DNA of 64,000 bases from Candidatus Polarisedimenticola svalbardensis. Lineage in GTDB: Bacteria; Acidobacteriota; Polarisedimenticolia; Polarisedimenticolales; Polarisedimenticolaceae. A model generated the notes under the pieces. The model had not been told where the DNA came from. It worked only from the letters and a program-made list of their open reading frames with translations, and ran no database searches. Below are positions 16,650-25,921 of the stretch, one piece after another (position 1 is the stretch's first letter; each line of letters starts with the position of its first letter). Where the stretch lies: positions 97,850-161,849 of the forward strand of contig JACXWD010000001.1 in NCBI GenBank assembly GCA_014764515.1, read 5' to 3'. The position numbers and the translations under genes are program-made.

Positions 16650-17903
16650 TCAGACGAAGGTAACCCGGACGAAGCGGCGCTTTCCCGCCTTGATCACCAT
16701 CGTGTCGCCGGCTTTGCAGTTCAGTTCCCGGCGATCCGCAGCGACCTTCTCGCCGTCCAGCTGGACGCCGCCGCCCCGGACCAGGCGATTGCCCTCGCCG
16801 TTGGACGACGCCAGTCCTACCTCGTTAAGCAGCCTGGCCAGAAGCCAGACCCCGTCCCCTGCCGGAATTTCCTTCTCCGGGATGTCGTCCGGCGTCTCCT
16901 TGTTCTCGAACAACGCCTTGAAGCCGTGCTGGGCTTGCTGGGCCGCCGCCTCGCCATGAAACTCGGCAACGATGGTGGAAGCCAGACCTTCCTTGGCCCG
17001 CTTGGGGTGGAGGGAGCCGTCCTTCACCAGCCGCTGCATGTTTTCGATTCCGGACAGCGAGATATCGGTGCAAAGCTCGTAATACCGCCACATGAGATCG
17101 TCGCTGATGGACATGAGCTTGCCGAAGGAGTTCTGGGGATCCTCTTCAACTCCGACATAGTTGTTCAGGGATTTGGACATCTTTTCGACCCCGTCCAGTC
17201 CTTCCAGTAGCGGCGTGGTAAGCAGCAGCTGTGACTCCAGGCCGTACGACGGCATGATGTCCCGGCCGACGTTCAGGTTGAACAGCTGGTCGGTGCCTCC
17301 CAGCTCCACATCGGCCTCGAGAGCCACCGAATCGTACGCCTGGGCCAACGGGTACAGGAACTCGTGGATGGCGATCGATTTTCCTTCCTGGTAACGGGTC
17401 TTGAAATCGTTGCGCTCCATCATCCGGGCAACGTTGTACTTCGCCATCAAGCGGACCATGCCTTCGGAGCCCAGGCCGGACAGCCACTCGCTGTTGAACC
17501 TGATCTCGGTGGCATCGGGATCGAGGATCTTGAAGCACTGCCGCTTGTAGGTTTCGGCGTTTTCCAGAATCTCCTCCCGGGTCAGGGCCGGCCGGGTCTT
17601 GGACTTGCCGGTAGGGTCGCCGATCATCCCGGTGAAATCGCCGATCAGGAAGATGACCCGGTGCCCCATCTTCTGGAAATGACGCATCTTTCTGAGCAGC
17701 ACTGCGTGTCCCAGGTGGATATCCGGAGCGGTAGGATCGAAACCGACCTTCACCGTCAGCGGCGACTTGGTGGCGATGGACTTCTTCACCCGCCGGACCA
17801 GTTCCTCCTCGGTCACCACGTCCACGGTGCCCCGTGTCAGGGTTTCCAGCTGTTCGTCCAGGTCGGCCACCAGCGGGAGTAGTCTCGTATTCGGTTCTGC
17901 CAT
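16650..17903 (-). CDS. tyrS: Tyrosyl-tRNA synthetase
   Basis: This 417-residue class I synthetase charges tRNA-Tyr. The HIGH motif appears as HLGH at 63-66 and KMSKS near 241; an S4 RNA-binding domain closes the protein (from about 350). The KMSKS form and length fit the TyrZ-like branch. ATG 17903 was chosen because GGAG lies five bases upstream. An in-frame TTG at 17960 would read through the adjacent inverted repeat and is unlikely. The ribosome site abuts the left arm of that repeat, so a hairpin formed by the two arms could influence translation. Confidence 0.95.
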   Translation of the reverse strand: MAEPNTRLLPLVADLDEQLETLTRGTVDVVTEEELVRRVKKSIATKSPLTVKVGFDPTAPDIHLGHAVLLRKMRHFQKMGHRVIFLIGDFTGMIGDPTGKSKTRPALTREEILENAETYKRQCFKILDPDATEIRFNSEWLSGLGSEGMVRLMAKYNVARMMERNDFKTRYQEGKSIAIHEFLYPLAQAYDSVALEADVELGGTDQLFNLNVGRDIMPSYGLESQLLLTTPLLEGLDGVEKMSKSLNNYVGVEEDPQNSFGKLMSISDDLMWRYYELCTDISLSGIENMQRLVKDGSLHPKRAKEGLASTIVAEFHGEAAAQQAQHGFKALFENKETPDDIPEKEIPAGDGVWLLARLLNEVGLASSNGEGNRLVRGGGVQLDGEKVAADRRELNCKAGDTMVIKAGKRRFVRVTFV

Positions 17904-17912
17904 CACGTCTCC

Positions 17913-18076
17913 AAAATGGGGACATTGCACGTTATGTTCAATTAACTTAAGCGCCGGCAATGTTTGCCGCGCACCACGAATGATCTTGATATCACAAACT
18001 GTGATTTCAAATCCATTCTTGCCTCTACAAGGGTAAAGGATAAGAATTGAAATATAATGTGCAATGTCCCCATTTT
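17913..18076. repeat. 164-bp inverted-repeat element (MITE/REP-like)
   Basis: Two perfect 18-bp inverted arms, AAAATGGGGACATTGCAC at 17913-17930 and its complement at 18059-18076, bound an AT-rich 128-bp core. The arms extend imperfectly by about 13 bases (GTTATGTTCAATT against ATTATATTTCAATT). Inside are two small hairpins, CGGCAA/TTGCCG near 17955 and ATCACA/TGTGAT near 17990. There is no open frame encoding a transposase. Base composition contrasts sharply with the flanking genes. The right arm ends on the last base of the radC stop codon and the left arm touches the tyrS ribosome site. It resembles a non-autonomous transposon or a RAYT-type mobile palindrome. Confidence 0.7.
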
Positions 18077-18786
18077 TACAATACCCCCCGCTCTCTCAGC
18101 GAGGTGTACCCTCCCTTGGCCACGATCAGGTGGTCGTACAGTTCGATCCCCATCATTTCCGACGCCCGCTGCACGGCCCGGGTGAACTCGATGTCCTCGG
18201 GAGAAGGGTCCAGGCAGCCGCTGGGGTGGTTGTGGACCAGGATGAACCCCAGCGCCAGGTGGACCACCGCAGGCAGGAGGATCTCCCTGGGGTGGGTGCG
18301 GGTGGTGTTCAGGGTGCCGATGGAGATCGTCTCCTGGTGGACCAGTCCGTTCTGGGCATCCAGGTACAGGCCGACCAGGTGTTCCTTTTTGGCAGCCGCC
18401 AACCTCCGGACCTGGCGGTAGGCCTTCTCCGGCCGGTTGATCCTGGGCCGGTTGTCCGCCACCGTCTCGCCGCTGACCCTGCGGCCCAGTTCGAATGCGG
18501 CGGCAAGCCTGGCCGCATACGCCTGCCCTATGCCGGGACTGGCTCCGAGGTCTGCCGGGGGAAGGCGGGACAGGTTGTCCAGGCCATGGCGGCGCAGGAG
18601 CCGTTCGGCGATGCGGTGGGCCGATTCCTTTCCGTTGCCGCTTCCCAGCAGAACAGCCAGCAGCTCTCCCCTGCTCAACGCGCCGGGGCCGCTTCTGAAC
18701 AACTTCTCACGTGGGCGCAGGACGCTGGGGAGATCATCCGGCGAGCGGAGTTCCATCCCCCCGTTCCGGTCCGGTCCGTATTCCAT
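18076..18786 (-). CDS. radC: RadC family JAMM-domain protein
   Basis: This 236-residue protein has an N-terminal helix-hairpin-helix-like region and a C-terminal JAB/MPN+ domain. The metal motif is HNHPSG followed by an acidic ligand in SPEDIEF. RadC proteins are annotated as DNA-repair related, but their biochemical role is unsettled. The C-terminus SLRERGVL ends at the usual family position, and its TAA stop touches the inverted-repeat element. ATG 18786 is used; ATG 18756 with a G-rich leader is an alternative. It sits between purN and tyrS on the same strand. Confidence 0.9.
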   Translation of the reverse strand: MEYGPDRNGGMELRSPDDLPSVLRPREKLFRSGPGALSRGELLAVLLGSGNGKESAHRIAERLLRRHGLDNLSRLPPADLGASPGIGQAYAARLAAAFELGRRVSGETVADNRPRINRPEKAYRQVRRLAAAKKEHLVGLYLDAQNGLVHQETISIGTLNTTRTHPREILLPAVVHLALGFILVHNHPSGCLDPSPEDIEFTRAVQRASEMMGIELYDHLIVAKGGYTSLRERGVL

Positions 18787-18825
18787 GTCTGGTTCCGTAT
18801 CCGAGGAGGACCGGGGACAGCTCGG

Positions 18826-19440
18826 TCAGTCGAGAGTGTGGACGGCTCTGCCTTCAACCCGAAGTCCGGGGTTGAAAAACAGGGCCACAGCCTCGGGATA
18901 GATGCGATGTTCCTGCTTAAGGATCCGGGCGGACAGGTCGTCTTCCGTGTCTCCGGGAAGCACCGGTACGGCAGCCTGCCGGATGATCGGTCCGTGATCG
19001 CACTTCTCGTCCACGAAGTGGACGGTGCAACCGGCTGTTTTGACCCCGTAGGCCAGCGCCTGGCCTTGAGCGTCCAGACCCGGGAAAGAAGGCAACAGAG
19101 ACGGATGGATGTTGACGATCCTGCCTCTGAACGCCTGGATGAAGGTCTTCTTCAGGAGACGCATGTACCCGGCGAGACAGACCAGATCGACCTTGTAGTC
19201 GTTCAAGAGTTCCACGACCCGGGTTTCGTGGACGGAGCGGGGCCGGACCTGTTTCTGATCCACGACCGCAACCGGTACTCCCAGGGCCCGGGCCCGTTCC
19301 AGGCCGGCTGCGTCCGGCTTGTTGGAGATCACCACGACCGGTACGGCGGGGATGCGGCCGTCCTGCATCGCCTCAACCAGGGAGACCATGTTGCTGCCAC
19401 GGCCTGAGATCAGGATGCCGACCCGACCCTTCTCAGACAT
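18826..19440 (-). CDS. purN: Phosphoribosylglycinamide formyltransferase (PurN)
   Basis: PurN adds the formyl group from 10-formyl-tetrahydrofolate to GAR, the third step of purine synthesis. The 204-residue protein shows the ISGRGSN phosphate loop, LAGYMRLL, the catalytic region NIHPSLLPSFPG with the active-site Asn and His, and the Asp in DEKCDHGPI. ATG 19440 lies eight bases inside purM, preceded by GGGAGG within the purM coding sequence, so the two genes are translationally coupled. Confidence 0.95.
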   Translation of the reverse strand: MSEKGRVGILISGRGSNMVSLVEAMQDGRIPAVPVVVISNKPDAAGLERARALGVPVAVVDQKQVRPRSVHETRVVELLNDYKVDLVCLAGYMRLLKKTFIQAFRGRIVNIHPSLLPSFPGLDAQGQALAYGVKTAGCTVHFVDEKCDHGPIIRQAAVPVLPGDTEDDLSARILKQEHRIYPEAVALFFNPGLRVEGRAVHTLD

Positions 19441-20494
19441 AACGGACCTCCCGGTCACCCTCCACGATGGAGCCGATCCGCCAGCAGGGTTCTCCCGCTT
19501 CTTTCAGGAGCGATTCGATCCTGGCGATCTTCGCCGACGGGGAGATCACCACCATCCCGGCTCCCATGTTGAACGTCCGGAACATTTCACTCCGCTCCAC
19601 GTTCCCGGTTTCCTGGAGGAACCGGAACAGCGCCGGAACCTCCCAGCTGCCGGTCTGGATCTCGGCGGCCGTACCTTCAGGGAGGATTCGAGGAATGTTG
19701 TCGGTGAGGCCTCCGCCGGTAATGTGAGCCAGTCCGGACACCAGCCCTTCGTCGATGGGACGGCGGAGAGCGCCCAGATAACAGCGGTGCTCGGCCAAAA
19801 GAACCTCGCCGGCGGTGCCGCCGAGCCCCGGAACCTGTTCATCCACCTTCAGGCCGGCCACCTCGAAGAAGATTTTCCGGGCCAGGGAGTAGCCGTTGGT
19901 GTGCAGGCCGGCGGAAGGGAGGGCCAGGATGACGTCGCCGTGGCCGATCCCCGACCCGTCGATGATCCGCTCCCGGTCCACGATACCGACGATGAACCCG
20001 GCAACGTCGTACTCTCCCGGGCCGTAGAACCCGGGCATCTCTGCGGTCTCCCCGCCCAGGAGGGCGCAGCCCGCTTCACGGCAGCCTGCGGCAACCCCTT
20101 CTACCACCGCCGCCAGAACGCCAGGCGTAAGAACGCCGGTGGCGACGTAATCCATGAAGAACAACGGCGTCGCACCCTGAACCAGGATGTCGTCGACACA
20201 ATGGTTGACCAGGTCACGGCCAACGGTGTTGTGGATGCCGGAATCGAAGGCGACCTTCAGCTTGGTCCCTATCCCGTCGCTGGACGAGACCAATACAGGT
20301 TCCTTGAGCCCGGTAAGGTCCGGCCGGAACAGGCCGCCGAAGGAGCCCAGGTCGGCCAGCACTCCGGGGGTGCGGGTCGATTTGAGGAAACCCTTGATCC
20401 TGTCCAGTGCTTCGTCCTGTGCGTCGATGTCCACACCGGCGTCCCGATAAGTCAGTCCCGGCTTGGCTCCCGTGTTCGTTCCGTCACTGCTCAT
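19433..20494 (-). CDS. purM: Phosphoribosylformylglycinamidine cyclo-ligase (PurM)
   Basis: PurM closes the imidazole ring of AIR using ATP. The 353-residue protein begins near the characteristic YRDAGVDIDA segment and carries SSDGIGTKLKVA, VNHCVDDI, LLGGETAEMPG and the C-terminal HITGGGLTDNIPR motif. ATG 20494 follows GGAGAGG; a longer open frame reaching 20902 overlaps purF antiparallel-frame sequence and is not used. It lies 101 bp after purF and overlaps purN. Confidence 0.96.
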   Translation of the reverse strand: MSSDGTNTGAKPGLTYRDAGVDIDAQDEALDRIKGFLKSTRTPGVLADLGSFGGLFRPDLTGLKEPVLVSSSDGIGTKLKVAFDSGIHNTVGRDLVNHCVDDILVQGATPLFFMDYVATGVLTPGVLAAVVEGVAAGCREAGCALLGGETAEMPGFYGPGEYDVAGFIVGIVDRERIIDGSGIGHGDVILALPSAGLHTNGYSLARKIFFEVAGLKVDEQVPGLGGTAGEVLLAEHRCYLGALRRPIDEGLVSGLAHITGGGLTDNIPRILPEGTAAEIQTGSWEVPALFRFLQETGNVERSEMFRTFNMGAGMVVISPSAKIARIESLLKEAGEPCWRIGSIVEGDREVRYV

Positions 20495-20595
20495 GGCATC
20501 CTCTCCGTATCCTGCATCATCGCTTCCCGGCAGCCGGCCGGCCAGCCTCCCGGTTTCCGAGGCGGAACCGGAACGGTTCCACCGGGGAAACGCCG

Positions 20596-21981
20596 TTACT
20601 TCCTGGTTCTCTCGAACAACCTCAACTGCTGGGCGTCTACCGCAGGGATCGCCACCGGATGTTCCAGTGTCCAGCAGGCCGTACATGCCGACGCCTCGTC
20701 GGTTCGCATCGCCTCCAGCATCCCGGCCAGGCTGAGATAGGCCAGGCTGTCCGCGCCGACGAAATCCCGGATCTCGTCCACCGAGTTGTTCGCTGCGATC
20801 AGCTCGTTGCGCCGGGGCGTGTCGATGCCGTAGTAACACGGACCGATGGTAGGCGGGCAGGAGATGCGCAGGTGCACCTCGGAGGCTCCGGCCTCCCGGC
20901 ACATCCGCACGATCTTCCGGCTGGTGGTTCCGCGCACGATGGAGTCGTCGATCAGGATGATCCGCCTGCCTTCCAGAATGTCCCGCACCGGATTCAGCTT
21001 GACCCGGACGTTGTCGTTGCGGATCTCCTGGGTCGGCTGGATGAAGGTCCTGCCGACGTAGTGGTTGCGGACCAGGCCCATCTCGAACGGCAGGTCGGCT
21101 GCCCGGGCGTACCCCATGGCGGCGTAGACCCCGGAGTCCGGCACCGGCACAACCATGTCGGCCTGAACCGGCTGTTCGCGGAACAGCTTATCCCCCAGCC
21201 GCTTTCGGACCTGCTGGACCGGCTTCCCGAAAACGGTGCTGTCCGGCCTGGAAAAATAGACATGCTCGAACACACAGGCCGCGGACCTGGTTTCCTTGAA
21301 CGGTTTGTGTGAATGGACGCCGGCTACGTCCACTACCAGGACCTCCCCTCTATCCATTTCCCGGACGAACTGGGCTCCCAGGAGGTCCAGGGCGCAGGTC
21401 TCGCTGGCCACCACCCAGGAGCCGTTCAGCCGCCCCAGGCAGAGGGGCCGGAAACCGTACGGGTCCCGAACGGCGACCATGCGGCCCGGCACCATGAACA
21501 GCAGGGAGTAGGCTCCCTGGACCTGGTGCAGGGACTCCACGATGGCGTCCACCACATCGTGGGCCTTGGAGCGGGCCACCAGGTGCAGGAGCGCCTCGGT
21601 GTCGGTGGTGGTCTGGAAGATCGCCCCCGACTCCTCCAGCTCTCCCCTGAGTTCGGCGCCGTTGACCAGGTTGCCGTTGTGAGCCACGGCGATCGGTCCC
21701 CGGTGGTGGGTGATCAGGAACGGCTGGGCGTTGGCCGGATTGGAGTCTCCGGTTGTGGAGTAGCGCACCTGGCCGATCGCCGCTTCACCGGGAAGCGCAT
21801 CCAGCACCTTGCCGCCCAGAACGTCGGACACCAGGCCCATGCCGGTGCGGCACGCCAGCTTCGGGCCGTCGGCCGCCGCCACCCCGGCCGATTCCTGCCC
21901 GCGGTGCTGGAGGGCGAACAGGCCCGTGTAGGCCAGCCCAGCCGCTTCCGCATGACCGAACACTCCAACGATTCCACACAT
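20596..21981 (-). CDS. purF: Amidophosphoribosyltransferase (PurF)
   Basis: PurF commits PRPP and glutamine to purine synthesis. The 461-residue chain starts with the N-terminal nucleophile segment MCGIVG, with no propeptide beyond Met. It carries the glutaminase domain, and the PRPP loop in IILIDDSIVRGTTSRKIV. Cysteines in SAACVFEH, SCPPTIGPC and the C-terminal CTAC match the Bacillus-type iron-sulfur ligand pattern, so this is the [4Fe-4S] class rather than the E. coli class. GGAG lies seven bases before the ATG. Confidence 0.95.
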   Translation of the reverse strand: MCGIVGVFGHAEAAGLAYTGLFALQHRGQESAGVAAADGPKLACRTGMGLVSDVLGGKVLDALPGEAAIGQVRYSTTGDSNPANAQPFLITHHRGPIAVAHNGNLVNGAELRGELEESGAIFQTTTDTEALLHLVARSKAHDVVDAIVESLHQVQGAYSLLFMVPGRMVAVRDPYGFRPLCLGRLNGSWVVASETCALDLLGAQFVREMDRGEVLVVDVAGVHSHKPFKETRSAACVFEHVYFSRPDSTVFGKPVQQVRKRLGDKLFREQPVQADMVVPVPDSGVYAAMGYARAADLPFEMGLVRNHYVGRTFIQPTQEIRNDNVRVKLNPVRDILEGRRIILIDDSIVRGTTSRKIVRMCREAGASEVHLRISCPPTIGPCYYGIDTPRRNELIAANNSVDEIRDFVGADSLAYLSLAGMLEAMRTDEASACTACWTLEHPVAIPAVDAQQLRLFERTRK

Positions 21982-22005
21982 GCAGGGACTCCATGGTCCG
22001 TTATA

Positions 22006-23301
22006 TCAGGACTCGAACACTCGCTTGTAGATCGTATCGACGTGACTGAGAAAACCGGCAGGGTCGAATATTTCCGAAACCCGCTCCGGAGGGATGGCGG
22101 CGGTGAAATCCGGGTCCGCCGCCAGAAGATCCCGGAACATATCCTGGCCGGCCCAGGTCTTCATGGCGTTGCGCTGAACGATGTCGTAGGCCGCTTCCCG
22201 GCTCATGCCGCTCTCGGTAAGGGCCAGCAGGACTTTCTGGGAGAAAATCAGACCCCGTGTGATGTTCATGTTCTGAAGCATCCGTTCCGGATAGATATGC
22301 AGACCATCCAGGATACGGGTCATCCGGGCGGTCATGTAGTCACACAGGATAGTGGCGTCGGGGAAGATGACCCGCTCGACGGAAGAGTGGGAAATGTCCC
22401 GCTCATGCCACAGCGCAACATTCTCCAAAGCGGCCTGGACGTGGGAGCGAACCACCCGGGACAAACCGGAAATATTTTCGCACCCCACCGGATTGCGCTT
22501 GTGGGGCATGGCCGAGGAACCTTTTTGCCCTTTGGAAAACGGTTCCTCAACCTCCCGGACATCGGATTTCTGCAGATGCCGGATCTCGGTGGCGATCCGA
22601 TCCAGTGAAGAGGCCAGTATGCCCAGGGTGGCCATGAACGCGGCGTAGCGATCACGGGCGACCACCTGGGTGGATACATCTTCCACACCGAGCCCGAGAC
22701 GCTCCATGACCGCCGCTTCGACCTGGGGTCCGAGATGGGCGTAGGTACCGACGGCGCCGGATATCTTCCCCACGGCGATCTCTTTCCGGGCGGTGTCCAG
22801 GCGGGTCAGGTTCCTCGCCGCCTCGGCATACCAGGCCGCAAACTTCAAACCCAGGGTGTACGGCTCGGCGTGGATTCCGTGGGTCCGGCCCACCATGACC
22901 GTTTTCTTGTGTTGGAGCGCCTGCCGTTTCAAAACTTCCATCATCCGGCGATGGGTTGCAATCAGAAGGTCGCAGGCCCGCACGCATCGGATCGCCTGGG
23001 CTGTGTCCACCACATCGGAAGAGGTCAGGCCGAAGTGGATAAACCGGGAAGACGGACCGACCTTCTCCGCAACACTGGTCAGGAACGCGATGACATCGTG
23101 TTTGACCTCGGTCTCGATTTCGTCGATCCTCGCAAGGTCGAATCCGGCCTTGTTCCGGATGGTCTCCATGTCCTCTTCCGGAACCACTCCTTCGGTTGTC
23201 AGGACTTCGCAGGCCGCCAGTTCGACATCCAGCCAGCTCTGGAACCGGGCCTGGTCTTCCCAGAGAGTTTTCATCTCCTCGCGACTGTAACGTTCGATCA
23301 T
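22006..23301 (-). CDS. purB: Adenylosuccinate lyase (PurB)
   Basis: PurB eliminates fumarate from SAICAR and from adenylosuccinate. The 431-residue protein of the fumarase/aspartase superfamily has the HDVIAFL helix, the general-base region VGRTHGIHAEP and the signature loop GSSAMPHKRNP. ATG 23301 was chosen for the AAGGAG eight bases upstream. It precedes purF by 24 bp and follows the metallo-hydrolase gene by 22 bp in the same direction. Confidence 0.96.
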   Translation of the reverse strand: MIERYSREEMKTLWEDQARFQSWLDVELAACEVLTTEGVVPEEDMETIRNKAGFDLARIDEIETEVKHDVIAFLTSVAEKVGPSSRFIHFGLTSSDVVDTAQAIRCVRACDLLIATHRRMMEVLKRQALQHKKTVMVGRTHGIHAEPYTLGLKFAAWYAEAARNLTRLDTARKEIAVGKISGAVGTYAHLGPQVEAAVMERLGLGVEDVSTQVVARDRYAAFMATLGILASSLDRIATEIRHLQKSDVREVEEPFSKGQKGSSAMPHKRNPVGCENISGLSRVVRSHVQAALENVALWHERDISHSSVERVIFPDATILCDYMTARMTRILDGLHIYPERMLQNMNITRGLIFSQKVLLALTESGMSREAAYDIVQRNAMKTWAGQDMFRDLLAADPDFTAAIPPERVSEIFDPAGFLSHVDTIYKRVFES

Positions 23302-23323
23302 CGAGACTCTCCTTGAGGGCTCC

Positions 23324-24103
23324 CTAAACGGCAACGGGACGGCCCGGCTCCTTCTGGCATGCAACGCGCCAGTCAATCCCAAGGCAGATTTCCGACCCCA
23401 GTTCGGCGTGAACCGTTTTCATGGCCAGATCCGCCGTATTGTTTTTTCTTGATAGATGGGCGAGAACCACGGCACGCAAGTCGCCATCGGCCACTGCAGC
23501 CAGCAGCGCACCGGCGTCATCATTGGAAAGGTGGCCCCGTGATCCTCCGACGCGCTGCTTCAGAGATGCGGGATACGGGCTGTTCCGCAGCAGTTCCAGA
23601 TCGTGGTTCGCTTCCACCATCAGGATCTGACATCCGCTAAGCCTCCGGACGACTTCAGCGGTCGGTTTCCCCAGGTCCACGGCGATACCGATGCGGACAC
23701 CGCAACCTTCGAGCACGAAGCCGGTCGGCTCCGCCGCATCATGGGGAACCGGAAACGGGGTCACGGACACCGTTCCGATCCTGTGTTCCTGCCCCATGGT
23801 CAGCACCACCGACCGATGGATGTGATGTTCCGGCATATTCAGCGCCAGAAGTGTTCCGGCGGTGGCCGCCACCGGCTTCTGGTATTTCTTGGTGAACCGT
23901 TCAAGGCCACGACTGTGGTCGTAGTGCTCGTGGGTCAGGAGAATGGTGTCGATGCTTTCGGGTTCGATCCCTACCGACCGGAGCCGGTTCTCCATATCCC
24001 GGGTGGAAAGGCCGGCGTCCACCAGAAAACGGGTCGATCCGAACTCCACCAGCGTGGCGTTCCCCCCGGAACCCGAACCCAGGGGGATCAGCCGGCAGTC
24101 CAT
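23324..24103 (-). CDS. YycJ/WalJ-like metallo-beta-lactamase-fold hydrolase
   Basis: This 259-residue protein has the metallo-beta-lactamase HxHxDH motif as THEHYDHSRG and further metal ligands in PHDAAEP, DLGKP and AHLSRKNN. The N-terminal PLGSGSGGNATLV and the GHLSNDDA block are typical of the YycJ/WalJ group, a predicted nuclease linked to DNA metabolism in Firmicutes. It is cytoplasmic. Its ATG shares one base with the dut stop (TGATG), so translation is coupled. Confidence 0.85.
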   Translation of the reverse strand: MDCRLIPLGSGSGGNATLVEFGSTRFLVDAGLSTRDMENRLRSVGIEPESIDTILLTHEHYDHSRGLERFTKKYQKPVAATAGTLLALNMPEHHIHRSVVLTMGQEHRIGTVSVTPFPVPHDAAEPTGFVLEGCGVRIGIAVDLGKPTAEVVRRLSGCQILMVEANHDLELLRNSPYPASLKQRVGGSRGHLSNDDAGALLAAVADGDLRAVVLAHLSRKNNTADLAMKTVHAELGSEICLGIDWRVACQKEPGRPVAV

Positions 24104-24561
24104 CAGCGAACCCCCGTGTGGCCGAACCCGCCTGCACCCCGGTCGGTGTCCGGAAGTGCGTCCACCTCCCGGAAGGCGACTCTGGGCACCTGCTGCACCA
24201 CCATCTGGGCGATCCGCTGCCCCCGTTCGATCTGCACCGGCTCCGAACCGGTATTCCCCAGAATGACCTTGATTTCACCACGATAATCGGCATCCACCGT
24301 TCCCGGACTGTTGAGACAGGTCAGGCCGTGGCGGATCGCAAGACCGGACCGGGGCCGGATCTGGGCCTCGAACCCTTCAGGAAGGGCGATGGCGATTCCG
24401 GTCGGGATCAACTCCCTGGCCCCTGGCGCCAGAGTCAGTGTGTCGGCCAGGGCCGCACGGAGATCCACACCGGCGGAATGAGGAGTGGCCGGTTCGGGAA
24501 GCTGCAGGCCCTCTCCTCCGGGGACACGCAGGATCAGGACCTCGTGGACCGGCCCGCTCAC
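24103..24561 (-). CDS. dut: dUTP diphosphatase
   Basis: Dut hydrolyses dUTP to dUMP and pyrophosphate, keeping uracil out of DNA. The 152-residue trimeric-type enzyme shows the conserved motifs in order: [35 protein letters not shown] and the P-loop-like C-terminus [10 protein letters not shown]. The start is GTG 24561, overlapping the peptidase gene stop by 4 bp (GTGA). Confidence 0.95.
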   Translation of the reverse strand: MSGPVHEVLILRVPGGEGLQLPEPATPHSAGVDLRAALADTLTLAPGARELIPTGIAIALPEGFEAQIRPRSGLAIRHGLTCLNSPGTVDADYRGEIKVILGNTGSEPVQIERGQRIAQMVVQQVPRVAFREVDALPDTDRGAGGFGHTGVR

Positions 24562-25817
24562 AACGCGTACTCTTCCGGCCGCAGGCGGAATCGACCGAGC
24601 CTGCCCACAGCCGCCAGGCCGACCCTGGGCGACGAGAACATCCTGGCCGCCACCTCATGGACCGATTCGGGAGTGACCCGGTCGATCCCCTTCAGGATCT
24701 CCGCCAGGGTGAACTGCCGGCCGAAATAGATCTCCTGCCGGGCCAGGTTGGACATGCGGCTGCTGGTGGACTCCAGGGAGAGCATCAGGCTGCCCTTCAT
24801 GTGCTCCCGGGAGGCCTTGACCTCCTCCGGGTCGGGACCCGAGTCCCGCAACGCGGCAAGCTCATCCATGATCAGCCGGACCACCTCACGGCCCTTGTCC
24901 GGACTGGTGGCGGCATAGACCATCATGAACCCCGAATCCATGAATGCATTCACGCCGGAATAGACCGTATAGGCAAGACCGCGTTCCTCCCGAATCTTCT
25001 GGAAGAGGCGGGATGACATGGTTCCGCCCAGGAGTGCGTTCAGGACATACAGCGGATAGCGGTAGGCGTCGTTTTCCTCGAAGGACGGCAGGCCGACCAT
25101 GACATGGAGCTGTTCCAGTTTCTTGGACCGTGTGGCTATCCCCGAGTGCACCCGGGGCCGTGTCAGCCGGGTATGGCCGTTGCCCGACGGCACCATCCCG
25201 GCAAAGGCGTCTTCGATCATACGGACCACCTGGCGATGCTTCAGATTGCCGGCGGCGACGATCAATATATTTTCCGGCCGGTAGGCCCGACGGAAAAATC
25301 TCAAAAGGCTGGAACGGCTGAAAGATCCGACGGTTTCTTCGGTACCCTGGATCGGCCGTCCCAGGGCGTGGCTGCGGTAGAAGCTCTCCGAGAACAGGTC
25401 GTAGATCAGTTCGTCGGGGCTATCCTCCACCATGCGAATCTCTTCAAGGACGACCTTCCGTTCACGCTCGAGTTCCACCGGGTCGAACAGGGGCCGCATC
25501 ACGATATCCGCCAGCAGATCCACCGCCTCGGGAAGGTGCTGGTCCAGGATCTTGGCGTAAAAGCAGGTGTATTCCTTGGAAGTGAAGGCGTCCATCTGGC
25601 CGCCTACCGATTCCATGGCCAGGGCGATCTCACGGGAGGTGCGGTTCTCGGTGCCCTTGAACACCAGGTGCTCGAGGAAGTGGGAGATACCGTTTCGGGA
25701 GGCCGATTCGTGGCGACTTCCCTGCCGGAGCCAGACTCCCAGGGACACCGATCGGACGTGAGGCATCGATTCTGTGAGAACGGTTATCCCGTTGGCAAGT
25801 CGTTCCTTGCGGATCAT
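24558..25817 (-). CDS. M16 family zinc peptidase
   Basis: This is a 419-residue pitrilysin-type peptidase with the inverted zinc motif HFLEH and the downstream glutamate in the [13 protein letters not shown] helix. The C-terminal half keeps the R/Y substrate residues ([11 protein letters not shown]). The length fits single-unit processing-peptidase-like M16B proteins. ATG 25817 (GAGG upstream) is preferred over a longer frame reaching 26120, which would run through the neighbouring pseudopilin gene. The adjacent dut gene overlaps it; M16-dut linkage is common in bacteria. No signal peptide is seen, so it is probably cytoplasmic. Confidence 0.92.
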   Translation of the reverse strand: MIRKERLANGITVLTESMPHVRSVSLGVWLRQGSRHESASRNGISHFLEHLVFKGTENRTSREIALAMESVGGQMDAFTSKEYTCFYAKILDQHLPEAVDLLADIVMRPLFDPVELERERKVVLEEIRMVEDSPDELIYDLFSESFYRSHALGRPIQGTEETVGSFSRSSLLRFFRRAYRPENILIVAAGNLKHRQVVRMIEDAFAGMVPSGNGHTRLTRPRVHSGIATRSKKLEQLHVMVGLPSFEENDAYRYPLYVLNALLGGTMSSRLFQKIREERGLAYTVYSGVNAFMDSGFMMVYAATSPDKGREVVRLIMDELAALRDSGPDPEEVKASREHMKGSLMLSLESTSSRMSNLARQEIYFGRQFTLAEILKGIDRVTPESVHEVAARMFSSPRVGLAAVGRLGRFRLRPEEYAL

Positions 25818-25853
25818 CGTGAGCCTCGATTTGTGGTCCGGGTTTGCACTGGA

Positions 25854-25870
25854 CCGGTGAGAATCACCGG
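25854..25870. repeat. Perfect hairpin in the M16 leader
   Basis: CCGGTGA, GAA, TCACCGG form a 7-bp stem with a 3-base loop. It lies between the predicted promoter and the M16 start, so it would be in the 5' leader. No T-run follows on the minus strand, so it is not a standard terminator. Confidence 0.5.
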
Positions 25871-25886
25871 CGTTTCCCGAGCCGGG

Positions 25887-25892
25887 ATTATA
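25887..25892 (-). promoter_or_regulatory. Extended -10 promoter for the M16-dut-pur run
   Basis: The minus strand reads TGCTATAAT, a perfect -10 with an upstream TG. The -35 position is poor, as expected for extended -10 promoters. The start would be near 25880, giving a 63-base leader. Confidence 0.55.
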
Positions 25893-25921
25893 GCACGGCC
25901 GGATCGGGGCAGATCCCCCGG

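Noticed and set aside
18064..19407. 447-codon plus-strand open frame
   Set aside because: It is antisense to radC and purN, which have unambiguous catalytic motifs.
20495..20902. N-terminal extension of PurM
   Set aside because: It runs through the end of purF; ATG 20494 has a good ribosome site and matches family length.
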